Below are positions 49,527-61,200 of a stretch of 64,000 nt of DNA, in pieces. The stretch covers positions 4,554,358 to 4,618,357 of the forward strand of contig CM021321.1 of NCBI GenBank assembly GCA_010645155.1, in the 5' to 3' direction. The DNA comes from Tigriopus japonicus (taxonomy: Eukaryota > Arthropoda > Copepoda > Harpacticoida > Harpacticidae). Every line of letters begins with the position of its first letter. The first letter of the stretch is position 1. The translations under genes and the position numbers were made by a program. The notes beneath the pieces are model-generated. The model did no database searches. It was not told where the DNA came from and saw nothing but the letters and a program-made list of their open reading frames with translations.

Positions 49527-50513
49527 TAGGGACAGGAAGTTTAGAACGAAAAAACTGTCAAATTAAACGAAAAAAGACGAATAGAATTGCTTGATTAGAC
49601 GATAAAAGACGAATAGAATTGCTTGATTAGACGAAAAAAGACGAATAGAATTGCTTGATTAGACGAAAAAAGACGAATAGAATTGCTTGATTAGACGAAA
49701 AAAGACGAATAGAATTGCTTGATTAGACGAAAAAAGACGAATAAAAAAACCGATAAAACGAAAAAAGACGAATAAAAGTTCCCATAAAACGGAACGGAAT
49801 CAATTTTCAAAAAGGTGAATGAAACTGTTTTTTAAGAAAGAAGACAAACAAATTAACTGCCCTTGCAGACGAAAAAAGATTTTTAAAATTGCTCCCACAA
49901 AATAGACGATACCGGGGAAAAATCTGTCTGCTTGTGCAAAAACGGCGAAATCTAGAAAATTTAAAAAACGAAGTAAGTAATGGGCAAGAGATTTTTGGTA
50001 GTACATATGTCAAATAAAAACCAAGAGTTAAAAAATGCCTCTTTTTAAGGAGCGTTGTGTGTAGAGCTGAAGTCAGATATGCAAATACATTAATTGTTCT
50101 CATGACCAGAAAGCTTTTTCAACCCAAATCCAATTTTCTTTTTGTGTCTGTTGGGCAACACTACGAGTATAAGTTAATTTGTAAGTGTGGATTGTATTTT
50201 GTTGGTACAAAACCTGCTACCGACAATCAAATAGTTATCTTGCCATAAGCCTTGACGGCGAACTTTCTTCGAAGTTTTGAAGTTGCTTGGAAAATTGAAA
50301 ACAAGGCTTAATGAGCTTGAAACCCAAGAAAACCCAAGTTTTTGGCCAATTAAACGAGAAAAAAAGACGAATAAAAATGCCGGATTAGATGAAATAAGAC
50401 AAATTAAATCCAAATTAAACGAAAAAAAAAATCGCGACAAATAAAGTTAAAAAAGACAAAAAAAAAGTTGAATAAAGACGAATAAGTTTATTCGTCTAAA
50501 GTTCCTGTCCCTA
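49527..50513. mobile_element. nonautonomous hAT-type element with perfect 8-bp TSD
   Basis: Inverted termini TAGGGACAGGAA (49527-49538) and TTCCTGTCCCTA (50502-50513) are flanked by the direct repeat GTTATAAC (49519-49526 and 50514-50521). The interior is noncoding and full of GACGAAAAAAG/GACGAATA words. A 32-bp tandem array lies at 49579-49740. A truncated relative lies at 29263-29850. Confidence 0.88.
49579..49740. repeat. 32-bp tandem repeat inside the hAT element
   Basis: Five consecutive copies of a 32-bp unit starting GAATAGAATTGCTTGATTAG and continuing ACGAAAAAAGAC lie near the left end of the element. They begin at 49579, 49611, 49643, 49675 and 49707. Confidence 0.9.
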
Positions 50514-50521
50514 GTTATAAC

Positions 50522-51448
50522 ATTGCGATTTCTTTTGTGGTTCGGTGCTAAAATATTAAGAGCTTTTGAAATCAAGCAGATGTCAATTCTAGAAGCTTTT
50601 GATTTAGGAAAAGGGCATTCTTCAATTAGTTGTGTCAAATAAATGTGTCCATTTTTAATGCGTGGGGCCATTGCTGAGCCTACATTCAAATTTCTGTTTC
50701 CATCCACGTGTTAAGAAACTGTGTCTTGTCAAACGACAAGATAAGGTCAAAGATCAAAGATGTGGGTTTCGTGCTTTGGGTTGCGTGTCTTCGATCTCTG
50801 GAACGATCTTACCCGTGCAATCCGATTGAGCAAGTCTTTGACCCAATTTAAGCAATTTATCAACGTGCGGGCTCTAATTGTTTACACAAAGTTTAAAATT
50901 TGACGTTCATAGATTGATGTTCCATTTCGTTTTCCTTTTTTCTTTCTGTCTCTCCTTTTTTATTATCTTTATCCATTTTGCAACTTATGGCATACACTCT
51001 TTATGCTCCCTAAGGAGTGCTTGCGTTGTCCAAACAACAATAAACTTTTTTTTGCAAGTTATTATTATTGGTACCACACGCAACATTGATTGCCAAAGAC
51101 GTGAAACACGGTTGGCTTACTCTAAAATTTAGGAAACATTTAGCACTAATTCGAATTCGGACAGTTGACTAAATGTTTCTGTTCGAAATGGTTTTCTGTG
51201 CCCTATCCATGTTACGATCGTAAAATTTCACTTATAGGTCAAGCCAACTTTAATCGTCGGAACAAAAAAGTTTCAGTCAAGTTGAAAACACTCAGGAAAG
51301 TGATGCTTGTTCTTCTTGTTTTTTCTCATAATCTGTTGGTTAGAACTCGTTTAGAATTAGCCATCTCTAACCCAATTGTTCCTAACTTTCCTTCAACTGG
51401 TATACGAAGTCTTATTTCAACCTCCACGTTAGGCAATTAACCTTGATC
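50522..51448. other. AT-rich intergenic sequence, nothing recognised
   Basis: No exon, RNA gene or bounded repeat is recognised between the hAT element and the fold-back at 51449. Confidence 0.4.
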
Positions 51449-51754
51449 AAAATTTCAGCTGATTCCACAAAATAAGCGCCTCTTGCGGTCAGATTCAGAC
51501 ATAGTTGCCAGCCAGAGAGCGGGTTTTAATGCCACCTTTGGCAAAACTGTGGTGAAATAGGTTTTTCCTTAGATGCTTACATTTCTTTGCAATGGCATTA
51601 TGATATCAAACTCCAACATTTCGGAGAAATGTTGATGTCAAGAAAATCTCTAACGGTTTGCCAATGAGTGGCATTAAAACACACTCGCTAGCTGGCAACT
51701 ATGACTCAATCTGACCGCAAAAGGCGCTTATTTTGCGGAATCAGCTGAAATTTT
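51449..51754. repeat. fold-back element with ~105-bp inverted arms
   Basis: The left arm (51449-51555) and right arm (51648-51754) are reverse complements at roughly 85-90 percent by eye, sharing AAAATTTCAGCTGATTCC, AAATAAGCGCCT, TTGCGGTCAGATT, CATAGTTGCCAGC and TTTTAATGCCA. The centre contains a smaller hairpin, CAACATTTC/GAAATGTTG. There is no coding capacity. Confidence 0.75.
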
Positions 51755-52341
51755 GTGCAGGGTTCATTCATCGCTTTCCTCGTGAAAACTCGTTTCAGAT
51801 CAATGTAGAAAAAGCCATTTGGCTCTTTCCTCGTTAAAAAAACACAAGACGACCATGTTCAGAATCTTTCAAAAGATTATGATTTAGTGAGAGAATTTTG
51901 AGAGAGTGGATGGAATGAAATCTGGTTTGAAAACCTACTTTTTCCTATAGGAAAAATTTCCTCAGGATGAAACCTACAATCTAAATTAACTTTGCCAAAA
52001 ACTATTTTTTGTCTGTTTTTAAGTGGGGCCAAATCTAGCAAAAATCGCAAAAATAATCTTAAAACTCCCTCAAAACTCTCAAAAAATCCCCTACATCATT
52101 ACTTGGATAAGAAATTGATTGCATTGTTGTATGTTTGATAAAATTAAAGTAAGGAAAACATTTCTTGAGATAAGCAAAAAATTTTTCATTATTTTGTTAG
52201 AGGGTCAGCACATCACTTATAATGGGTGTTCTGTAAAGGAATATTCCAGCTCCTTGTCACTTTTTGGTTGCCTATAGTATGTACGGTATTGGTGGTAACG
52301 GAGCCGAAAAATTTATTCAGTGTTTGGGAATTTTGTACATA

Positions 52342-53368
52342 CAGTCGAATCTCGATATAAGAAACTTTTCTGTCAGCGGCAAAATGTTGCTTATATCGAG
52401 ATTTTTCTTATATCGAGACTCAAGAAAATTGGTTCAAGAAACAATAAAAAATACAAGGAAACTACCAGAGGAGTTTACCTCGCCTTTATATAACCTTATA
52501 AACTTACTTTTATTACAACACAATCCTACAATGACTCAAAAATTTAGCTTTTAAAAAATTAAAATTTAAAAAAGTACAATTTTGTCATCACGATTGGTAA
52601 AGTATCTAACCCATACAGGGACAAACAACTTTTTTCAAATTTGAGCCTTCCACGCTTTCATACTGACGAAGTTGTTTTGCTATTTTTTGGAATATCTCAA
52701 CTGCAAATCTTTTATTCTCAGTTTGACTTTAAATTTGAGAGACTTTCTTGGGTTCGCATGACACTTCCTTGGGTTGCTTCTTTTCCACGAGGTTTTGCTT
52801 TGGCAGACACACAATTTTTTTACTCTCAAGCATTGCAAATTTGTTGGCAAAATGGGCTTTCATTATTTTCTATAATTGTCGAAAAATAATTTTTTTTTTT
52901 AAACTTAATGTCATTAAAATAGTTATTGTTGAGTGGCATGTTGGACAATTTTTAGCGATTTTAGGGTTCAAAATGCAATTTTTCGTACTTTTGGCTGAAA
53001 CTTGAAAACGCCAAGTTGTTTTTTTTTCAAAATAGGCGCAAGGCGCGAGAGCCCAAAAAAGTGCGCAAAAGGCACTCTAAAAGGGGCAAAGTTTGCGCAA
53101 AAGTGCAAAATATGGAAGCACTGCATCCATCCTTTTAGAAATGCTAAAGATGCTTGAAGAAATGCTTCGTTTCGTTTTGTTTTGTTTTGTGCTGTGACCA
53201 ATATAAGCAAGAGAAACTTTTAAAATGTTTCTTATATCGAGATTGAGGAAATATGTAAAATTTCTTACATCGAGAATTCTTATGTGGTAAAATTTTGGTC
53301 AGCACGGAAAAGTTTCTTATATCGCGAAAATTTCTTAAACAGAGATTTCTTATATCGAGATTCGACTG
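52342..53368. mobile_element. pogo/Tigger-like nonautonomous element
   Basis: The ends CAGTCGAATCTCGATATAAGAAA (left; about 23 bp) and its inverse ending TCGAGATTCGACTG (right) form the termini. The sub-terminal regions repeat CTTATATCGAGA several times (52392, 52409, 53230, 53345). CAGT...CTCGATAT-type ends are usual for pogo/Tigger elements. The flanks are TA on the left and TT on the right, so the TA duplication is imperfect. No transposase frame remains. Confidence 0.65.
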
Positions 53369-53799
53369 TTTATACATTTGTTCTGAGTGGGCAGCACATT
53401 TCATAAAAATGCATTTTTGGGGTTGGTTGCAGATTTTTTATCACTGCTAAAAGGAATGAGATTTCCTGTAAAGAAAGCTAATCATAAACGTTAGTGGATA
53501 AACTAAAAATAACAATTTTATGATATTTGGTCAACCAACGAGTTATTGTTGAGTAATCTGGAAACCCCAATTTATTTCAACTATCCGATTTTTTTGGATT
53601 TTTGCATTATTCAGGTTGATTTGCATTTTTTGCAGTTTTACACGTTTTTGGCGAATTTACTGCATTTTTCAATTTTTTTCTTGCTGATTTGCACTTTTGA
53701 CCTTTTTGTTGAAGTTTGATGTTCTTCTTTTTTCCTGAAGAACATAGATAATTCTATAAATCTATAACTATATTCATCTAAAAAGTTCCATTGTAAGGG

Positions 53800-53880
53800 T
53801 GGCGGTCGACCGAGATCGAACCTCAGTTATCTGCACGGCAAATAATAAGCACAGAATGCACAACACCATGGCTCACATAA
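53800..53880 (-). repeat. tRNA-derived SINE-like fragment
   Basis: The minus strand has a B-box GGTTCGATCTC (53822-53812) preceded by CATGGTGTTGTGC (53870-53858), an A-box-like segment. The layout is tRNA-like and similar to the fragment at 6400-6465. A complete cloverleaf is not evident. Confidence 0.4.
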
Positions 53881-54097
53881 AAAAGAGTGTACAGAAATGA
53901 AGGAATGATGAAGAACATTTTACGGATAAATTGATTTCTAATTAAACTAAATTGAGAATTAGGAGACAAGGAAAGACAAAGACTATTATAATGCAAGTAT
54001 TCCAATTTTTGTCGTAGAAAACAAAAACTTGATTGTTTCAAAGACTAAAACCTAAACCGAAGATGAAGAAAACGAGCTTTTAAACCAACAATATAAC

Positions 54098-54443
54098 TAG
54101 TGATGGACCGAAAGCGCTTTCGGCCGAAATTGCGGCCGAAATTTCGGTTTCGGTTTCGGTTATGCCTACCGAAACCGAAAGCAGACAAGCACTATGTAAA
54201 ATGGAGTTTGACAATAAATTCGGAAAAAAATTGGTCCAAAAACCTCTGAAATTTAAGTTTTAAGATTTTTCAAAATTTGCGACTACCCAACATCGAACAC
54301 ATTCTAATTTTTAAGGCGGATTTTGCATTTGAACAATTTTGTAAACAGTGAACACTGCTTTCGGTTTCGGTTTCGGTTTCGGTTAAGCCCTCTTTCGGCC
54401 GAAGCTTTCGGTTTCGGTTATGAGCCCTTTCGGTCCATCACTA
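54098..54443. mobile_element. short hAT-like MITE rich in TTTCGG repeats
   Basis: Termini TAGTGATGGACCGAAAG (54098) and CTTTCGGTCCATCACTA (ending 54443) are perfect 17-bp inverted repeats. The flanks AATATAAC and TATAAAAC are an imperfect 8-bp duplication. Subterminal (TTTCGG)n runs occur at both ends in inverted orientation. There is no coding capacity. Confidence 0.75.
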
Positions 54444-54604
54444 TATAAAACATTTTTTTTGTCCATTGTTTGACCACCTATAATATTAATGAAAATATAT
54501 AGAGGGTATTGGTGAAGAGAAAAAACGAGAAAAAAGAAAAAAAAGAGACGGGAGAAGACATTAAATAAACTATACAAAACACACAATTGGAAAAAAAAGT
54601 TGGG

Positions 54605-55046
54605 CTAAAATAGTATCAGGTGGGAGCTAAAGTCAATATTTTTCAGTTCCTCCTTAAAAGAATTAGTTGAGGGGGTAGAACGCAAGTTGAGGGGCAATGT
54701 ATTCCAATAGTGAATAACCCTATTGCTGAAGAAATGACGTCGACATCTCAAGGTAGCAGCTTCTAGTCTTAGGAGGCAAGATGACGCACTTCTTTTATGA
54801 AAGGTATGAAAGGAATGGAAAGGAGAATTTGGAAGAGATTTTTGTGAAAAGCTTGTGGGCAAGGGAGAGATCAAGAACAATTCTCCTCCTCTCCAACGAG
54901 TCCAAGTTCAACGATTTTAAACGGAATCCACTTTCTCTCAATTGTAGTGGGCAAGATTGCCTACCGGTTTCTTTCCTTCTTTGACAGTCATCAAGGAAAA
55001 AGGGAATGTTAAAATATTTTTGTTTCTGCTCTGTCCCAATCTTCAT
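54605..55046 (-). pseudogene. 3' end of a CR1/Jockey-like non-LTR retrotransposon ORF
   Basis: The minus strand gives, in two frames, LNLDSLERRRIVLDLSLAHK (54795-55046) and then FFSNRVIHYWNTLPLNLRS and TNSFKEELK (54605-54880). These are the typical last motifs of CR1/Jockey-type LINE polyproteins (SLeRRRl-DL-yK; FF--RV---WN-LP; --FK--L). A frameshift separates the two parts and the rest of the element is missing. Confidence 0.75.
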
Positions 55047-55246
55047 TTCGACATTTCAGAGCCTATTATTGTCACAAATATCCATTCAATGTTTCCCTTG
55101 ATTTTTATTTTTATTGTCGCGCCGCAAATTGTAACCCTTTCATCCATTCTTCTGTTTTATCAAATGACAGTCTTTCATTATCAAATCTCTATTATGAAGC
55201 AAACAAGTTTAAGTCCTCATATAACACTTCTATGTATTTCTTTCAG

Positions 55247-58200
55247 TGAAAACACCATTGCCATTGAAGTCTCTGGAGAAAACTCAACTTCCATCAAACT
55301 CTCTCAACTCGAATGAGAGTTCTCAAACAAAACAACACGAATCATCTTCAACTCTGGTAACAAGTGTTAACGACCAATCCAAAAAATGCTACAAAGATTC
55401 TAAAAACGTATTGGCTTCGAATCAAAAGCTCAAAAGTAAATTCGTAGAGGCTTCGGTCCAAATTCATGAGAAACTCGGACAAGAATTCAAACCTGAATTT
55501 CAACCCGAGAGAGAGGTAACTCCACTTCTAAAGGACAAAAAAGACAAAGCATTCAAATGCATGGAATGTCGTAAAGGATTCAAGAGGCAAAGAAATCTCA
55601 TTAAACACGTTGAAATCCAACACGCAAAGCAAGAAGATCAGAAGGCGATAACTCGGACGACAACCATCTCCAAATTGAAGTCGGACCCTAAGAACAAAAC
55701 TACGTCAGAAAAGAGGTTAAAAAGGGCAAGGATCGTGTTTCAAGACGGCGTGTTTCTCCCATTCAAACCAATGGGGTGTCTGGACTGTGATCTTGAATTC
55801 AAAGAAAAGAGCGATCTTTTTGATCACTTTCGAGATGAGCCACATTCCCTTGAATTAATGGAATATCCCATGATTTGCCCGATTCAATCATGCAACATGA
55901 CATTTTCATCTAAAGGCAGATTGTTTCAGCATTTCAAAGTGGGGAAGCACAATCAGCCATGCCCATCTTGTGGAAAGAGCTTTCAAAGGGTAAGTAAGGC
56001 AAGGAGGGCAGAACACGGGGTATTGCAAAAATCATGAGTAGAAAGGGACCAATCATAACATAAACTTAGGCTTAAGGAACTAAAACTAAAAAACCACCAT
56101 TCATACTCGTAATATGCTCCGAAAGTTTAAGAACATTCTCTAAAAGCCGAAAACGTTCTCAAAATTTCCGATAAAATCCGAATGTAACCTTATGGCCAAC
56201 TTTAGAGGTTGCTTCGTAACTTTTTTTGTGATTTGAAGCGTTTTGAGTGTTTTGTTAACGTACGAACTAAACACCAAAATAAGCTTTTGAAACAACGTGA
56301 ACGCACGCAGTAGAAGTAAAGTAGTTTGGTAAGTATGAAGCCCCCCGGCACATTTATTGGAGTCATTGATAAGAGAAATGTCACAACTAATTTTACATGA
56401 ATGACTAATGAATCTCTAATCATAAGAAGCGTTACCCATGCCTCTTGGAATTTGCTCAGGGGATTGTCAAGACATATGACTACTGATGCGATCAAGCATT
56501 TTTTCGGCTAAGTGTTGCCATACCGCCGCTCATTTTGTCTTTTCGGTCAAATTTTTTAGCACTATCCAAGGTTTTCCTCGCACTCCATGCACTATCCCAC
56601 TTACCAATCGCATCAAGATATAAACTTTAGGTAAAAAGCGGCGATACTCGAGGATATCTTTTAATGCAATACTTTGGTATACTCGAGCCATTTGAATTAA
56701 TGCACTTAACAAACGAGCTAGCATCATGCCTGAGCTCAAACAGTCTTGAAATATGAAGAGAATAAAGTTTCAGAATCAAGCCTGCATTTTGGCGATAACC
56801 TCAAAAGCAGGAGTGGGCAACAACTTTTGGGCCAAGGCCCACCAAATTTAACTTTGTGTGACCCGCCAAACAGATCCTGGTATGTTCACGGGCCCACAAA
56901 TCAACTATCAAAGAGCTGTGAGCCCACGAGTTCAGTGCTGTGGATGCCTTCGGGCCACTAGCCTATTTTTTGCATACTCGGGAAAGTGAAATAGCCGCTA
57001 GAGGCGCGGCAACCGCGCGATTCGTTTTAGCGCCATCTAGCGGGAAAAGTTCGACCTAGATTTCCACAAAGGACCTGTGTTTCGAAGTTTTGTCTTTAGC
57101 GCTCGACTCCCAAATTGAATTTCAAGCATGAAAAAGGGCTGGAAAGATGGAAATAGTTTAGAAAGACGAGTATTTAATTGATGTGTGTAGTACGTTATTG
57201 TTATGCTTCAGAATATGAGATAGTTGTTGTATCGCAATATATTTGTATGCAAATGAGACATGTATTCAGCTGTACGGCTGGTCTAATTTACATGTTTGCA
57301 CAAACGATAATAGAATATAGGAAAGCAATAAAGAATAAAGGAAAGTGTGTTAAATTCTTAACCTTGTGACTAAACTTCATTTGAAGTGGAGGTTCGAAGG
57401 ATTCCTTGGTTGCCATTCCTGTTTCAGGTTTTCACTTGCATCTTCAAAGCCCAAGTCACCGTGATCCTGGTACTGGACTTTGTTATACAGTAATTAAGTA
57501 ATAAGTCGAATCTGATAGAACGTGATGGAAAAGAACGGAAAGAATGTACGAACAGAAACGAGTTATCAAAGAGGAAGCAGGAAAGCGAACTTGATTCAAA
57601 TCATCAAGCTTTTCCCTCTTGTCATTAGGTTTGTGAGCTATTCACAAGAATAAAGAAAACATAAGATTACAAACTGAAATTAATGATCGAATAAGCTTTG
57701 AAGAGTGTGTCCATCTGTTCCTTCATGGTAACTACTGATGGATTTGAGTTCGTATTTTGCAATACTTTTGCCATCTTGGTCCTTAAGGGTCAAAAAGCTT
57801 GACCACTGCTAAACTTGTCAAACATCAAGATACCTAATCTCCAAGTAAAATGTGGCAACACTCCCAACTCGGAACCCATCACTAATGGTGACCTACCTTT
57901 CGAAACGTCTTTGGATGAATCGGCTCTTAACATCAACTCGTCTCCGACTGAAGGACCCTTCCTCTCCTTGTAAAGTACAAATAGTTTGAATTTTTATCGC
58001 TAGATGGTGCTAGAACAAGTCGCGCGATTGCCGCGCCTCTAGCGGCAGTTTCACTTTCCGAAGTATGCAAAAATAGGCTAGACTTCGGGCCCACTATTTT
58101 GGACTTTCCCCTTAGCTTCTGGCCACACCATAGACCAGTGGTGTGCAAACCCTGGCCCGCGAGCTGATTTCGTGTGGCCCGCGAGAGGATCTGTCATTTT

Positions 58201-61200
58201 CAATATACTGTGGCCCCGAGCATGATTTTGGCTTAGCCCATGAATTTTATACTAGAAATTATTTGCCGTTTTGGATGGTGTGGCCCGTGAGCGCCAACGG
58301 TCGGGCCAATTTGGCCCACTGCTAAATAAGTTTGCAATGCACACCCCTGCCCAGGGTTGCCAGGTCTTCGACGGCTCTTATCGCAAGATTTTCCACCGAA
58401 ATTCGCCAGAATTCGCCACCTCATTTGAAAAATCGGCAGATTTTCGCCAAATTTCTTTTTACGAACAACCTTATGTACATCATGTTGAAGTAATCATCAA
58501 GGAATACCTCAAATGGTCAATTCTTCAGTTTTGTTTTTCAACTTTTATTTCAACTTTTATCTTGTGATACACATTTCATGAGAAAAGTTATCGAAGAAAA
58601 ACGGAATGCCACCATATTGACTTTCCTTCATAAATTTTCATTTGAAGCACTTAGAACGCGTTTTAGTTTGTAATTTGTGAACAAAATTAAAATTTATTGA
58701 TGCCATGTAATAAAATCTTTCAGACTCTTTTCTGAAGTGCTATGAAATTTATAACTCTTTAAAAGCAATGTTAATGGTATTAATATTACGTTAACGAAAT
58801 CTGACCAATTGCCATTAAAAAATCCCAAAATGTGACGTGATCACTCAAAAAGTAAAAGACACATTTTTATATCAATGACATTGTTCATGCCTTGTAATTT
58901 GACCATATGATAATAGATTGATTAGTAAACCATAAAGAGGGCGTAACCAAAGCCAAACGGGCGCAATCGCAAAATAATAGGATGAACAATTTATTTAGGA
59001 TTTCAATTGGCCTTACCATTAGGAAAATCAAATTGGGATTTTTTTTAAATCAGTTACACATGCAATTGCCGAAGCTTTTGACTTCATAAAGTCTCTTTTT
59101 CCCAAACTCGCTTGTTAAAAATTCTTGTATGCATTTTTTTCCGATTTTAACTGGTACACAGAATGTCATTCCATGTAAAAGTAAAATAAAGAAAAAAAAC
59201 CCTGTAGGGAAAAGTCATGTCTGATAAAAGCATCGGTCTTTAAGGGAGTTGGAATTAGCTGCCCCATAAAGGGCATGCCCCATGCCCTGCCCTTAGGACA
59301 GGTCACAGATAGTGGATAACAAGTCGTCTAGATGAGACTTAAAAAATTATGATGGGTCGTCTAATGGATTGATTCGTCGCAAATCGTTGATTTGGTCAAA
59401 GCTCTTCCCTTTTAGTGATTGTCATCTAAAATATTTAATCCTTGGTTTTCAGTTAGAATAAAAGTCAAAATCATAATCTCAAAATTTGCCCGAGTTATCG
59501 CCAAAAATAGGCGATTTTGCCAATTTTCCCCGATTTCGCCAATTTTTTCGCCAAATTTGCTCAATTCGCCAAATTTATCGCCAGAAATATAAGAATCGCC
59601 AGATTTATTGCCAGTGATATCAAAATCGCCAGATTTATCGCCAGTGATATCAAAATCGCCAGATTTATCGCCAGTGATATCAAAATCGCCAGATTTATCG
59701 CCAGTGATATCAAAATCGCCAGATTTATCGCCAGTGATATCAAAATCGCCAGATTTATCGCCAGTGATATCAAAATCGCCAGATTTATCGCCAGATCAGC
59801 TGATTTCGCCAGATTTAATTTTTCTATCGCCAGACACGTTTCAAAATCGCCAGATTCGTGAAATCTGGCGATAGAAATTGCCAGTTGGCAACCTTGCCCC
59901 TGCCATAGACCATCCTTGGGACCACATACGGGCAGGAAAAGAGGACCTCTTTTCATGTTTGAATTTTTTGCAGCTTTTAAATACGAGTATGTAGCCGTGA
60001 CATTTTGATCAGTGACATCTTACTTTTTTCATTCAAATATTATTATCATTGTTTTTAATTATTATTATTATTTATCTACGAGACATTATTAAACCTTTTA
60101 GTTAGACAAATTGGAAACCCATTTGAGATGCCATTCGACGGACAAGCCATATATTTGCGACCAATGTCAAAAGGGCTACAAGGACCCAACTTCCCTACAA
60201 ATTCATCGAAAATCGCACTTTGGAAAGCGGTGAGAGACTTTTAATTCTTTATTTGACTTGTCCTTGGACATCATCAATAAAAGAGGCATTGAATATTTCA
60301 GAATCATAAATTTAAACACTTTTTGAGCACTAAAGTTAATTTTTAATGGGTTTTTGGTTCGGTATCGGTAAAGACAAATCTGCAGATGGTTTTGTCACCA
60401 ACGGTTGCAAAAAAAGCACAGCAAACAAATCGACAAATGAAACAAATGTGATCTACATGGTAATGTTATTTTTTGAGAACTTTTATTAAACGCGTCATAA
60501 AAGCGACAAAGCTTCTAAAAACTAGCCTATTTGGAACGGTATTTTTGTAACGAGTAAAACAATTCCTTCATTGGGAAAGAAATTTGAGGGTAGCGAATTT
60601 CTCATTTTTGGAAAAGAAATGTGACCTGTAATCCGTTCCTTATTTTGAAAAACGGCTGAAGCCCTGGAAATAATGGCGAAAATGCAAAAAAACACTAACA
60701 CCCTTTACCAAAAGTAATTTATTTCAATGTTGACATAACTCAGAATCAAAATAAACACTGCATTCATTTTAGGCCTCATAATTGCACCGAATGTGAGGCA
60801 GGATTTATGAAATCCGCCCATCTAAAAAGGCACATCCGTGCCACCCATCTTAAGATAAAAACTTTCAAGTGCCAGTTTTGCGAAAAGGTCTTTGGAGACA
60901 AATACAAAGTTAGGGTAAGTGGTTCCTTCGCCCTCGTTTAATGGGGATTTGTTGACACCTGGCCTTGCAACAATTCTTCTCTCCTCTTTTCAGATTCATG
61001 AACGAAGTCACACTGGAGATGCTCCATTCCTTTGCTTTATCTGTGGTAAATCCTTTACTAGGAAAGGGTCCTTAGATCTACATATCGTTATCCACAGCGA
61101 CCGTCGGAAGGTGAGAAGGCTTCAAATCTACCCGCCCTAAAGTAAGGTTTTCATAAGCAAACAACCTTTTTCTTATGAATGTAACAAATGAAAAAGAGTA

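Larger units (their letters stand above)
58136..59902. mobile_element. nested cluster: 214-bp hAT-like element split by a further insertion
   Basis: Left end CAGTGGTGTGCAAAC, right end GTTTGCAATGCACACCCCTG. The direct repeat CCATAGAC occurs at 58128-58135 and 59903-59910. It is interrupted by the element at 58352-59896 exactly at its right terminus. GGCCCGCGAG words inside are typical of hAT MITEs. Confidence 0.8.
56808..59934. mobile_element. nested cluster, outer layer: hAT-like copy of the 12973 family (reverse)
   Basis: Starting CAGGAGTGGGCAACAACTTT, the pieces 56808-56956, 58083-58135 and 59903-59934 together follow the 12973-13221 element read in reverse, in order (GGGCCAAGGCCCAC, GGGCCCACAAAT, CGGGCCCACTATTTTGGACT, CCATCCTTGGGACCACAT). 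Two other elements interrupt it. The right terminus is degraded. Confidence 0.75.

Noticed and set aside
59581..59790. CRISPR-like array of regular 30-bp repeats
   Set aside because: The units are back to back without unique spacers and lie inside a transposon in a eukaryotic genome, so this is a simple tandem array.
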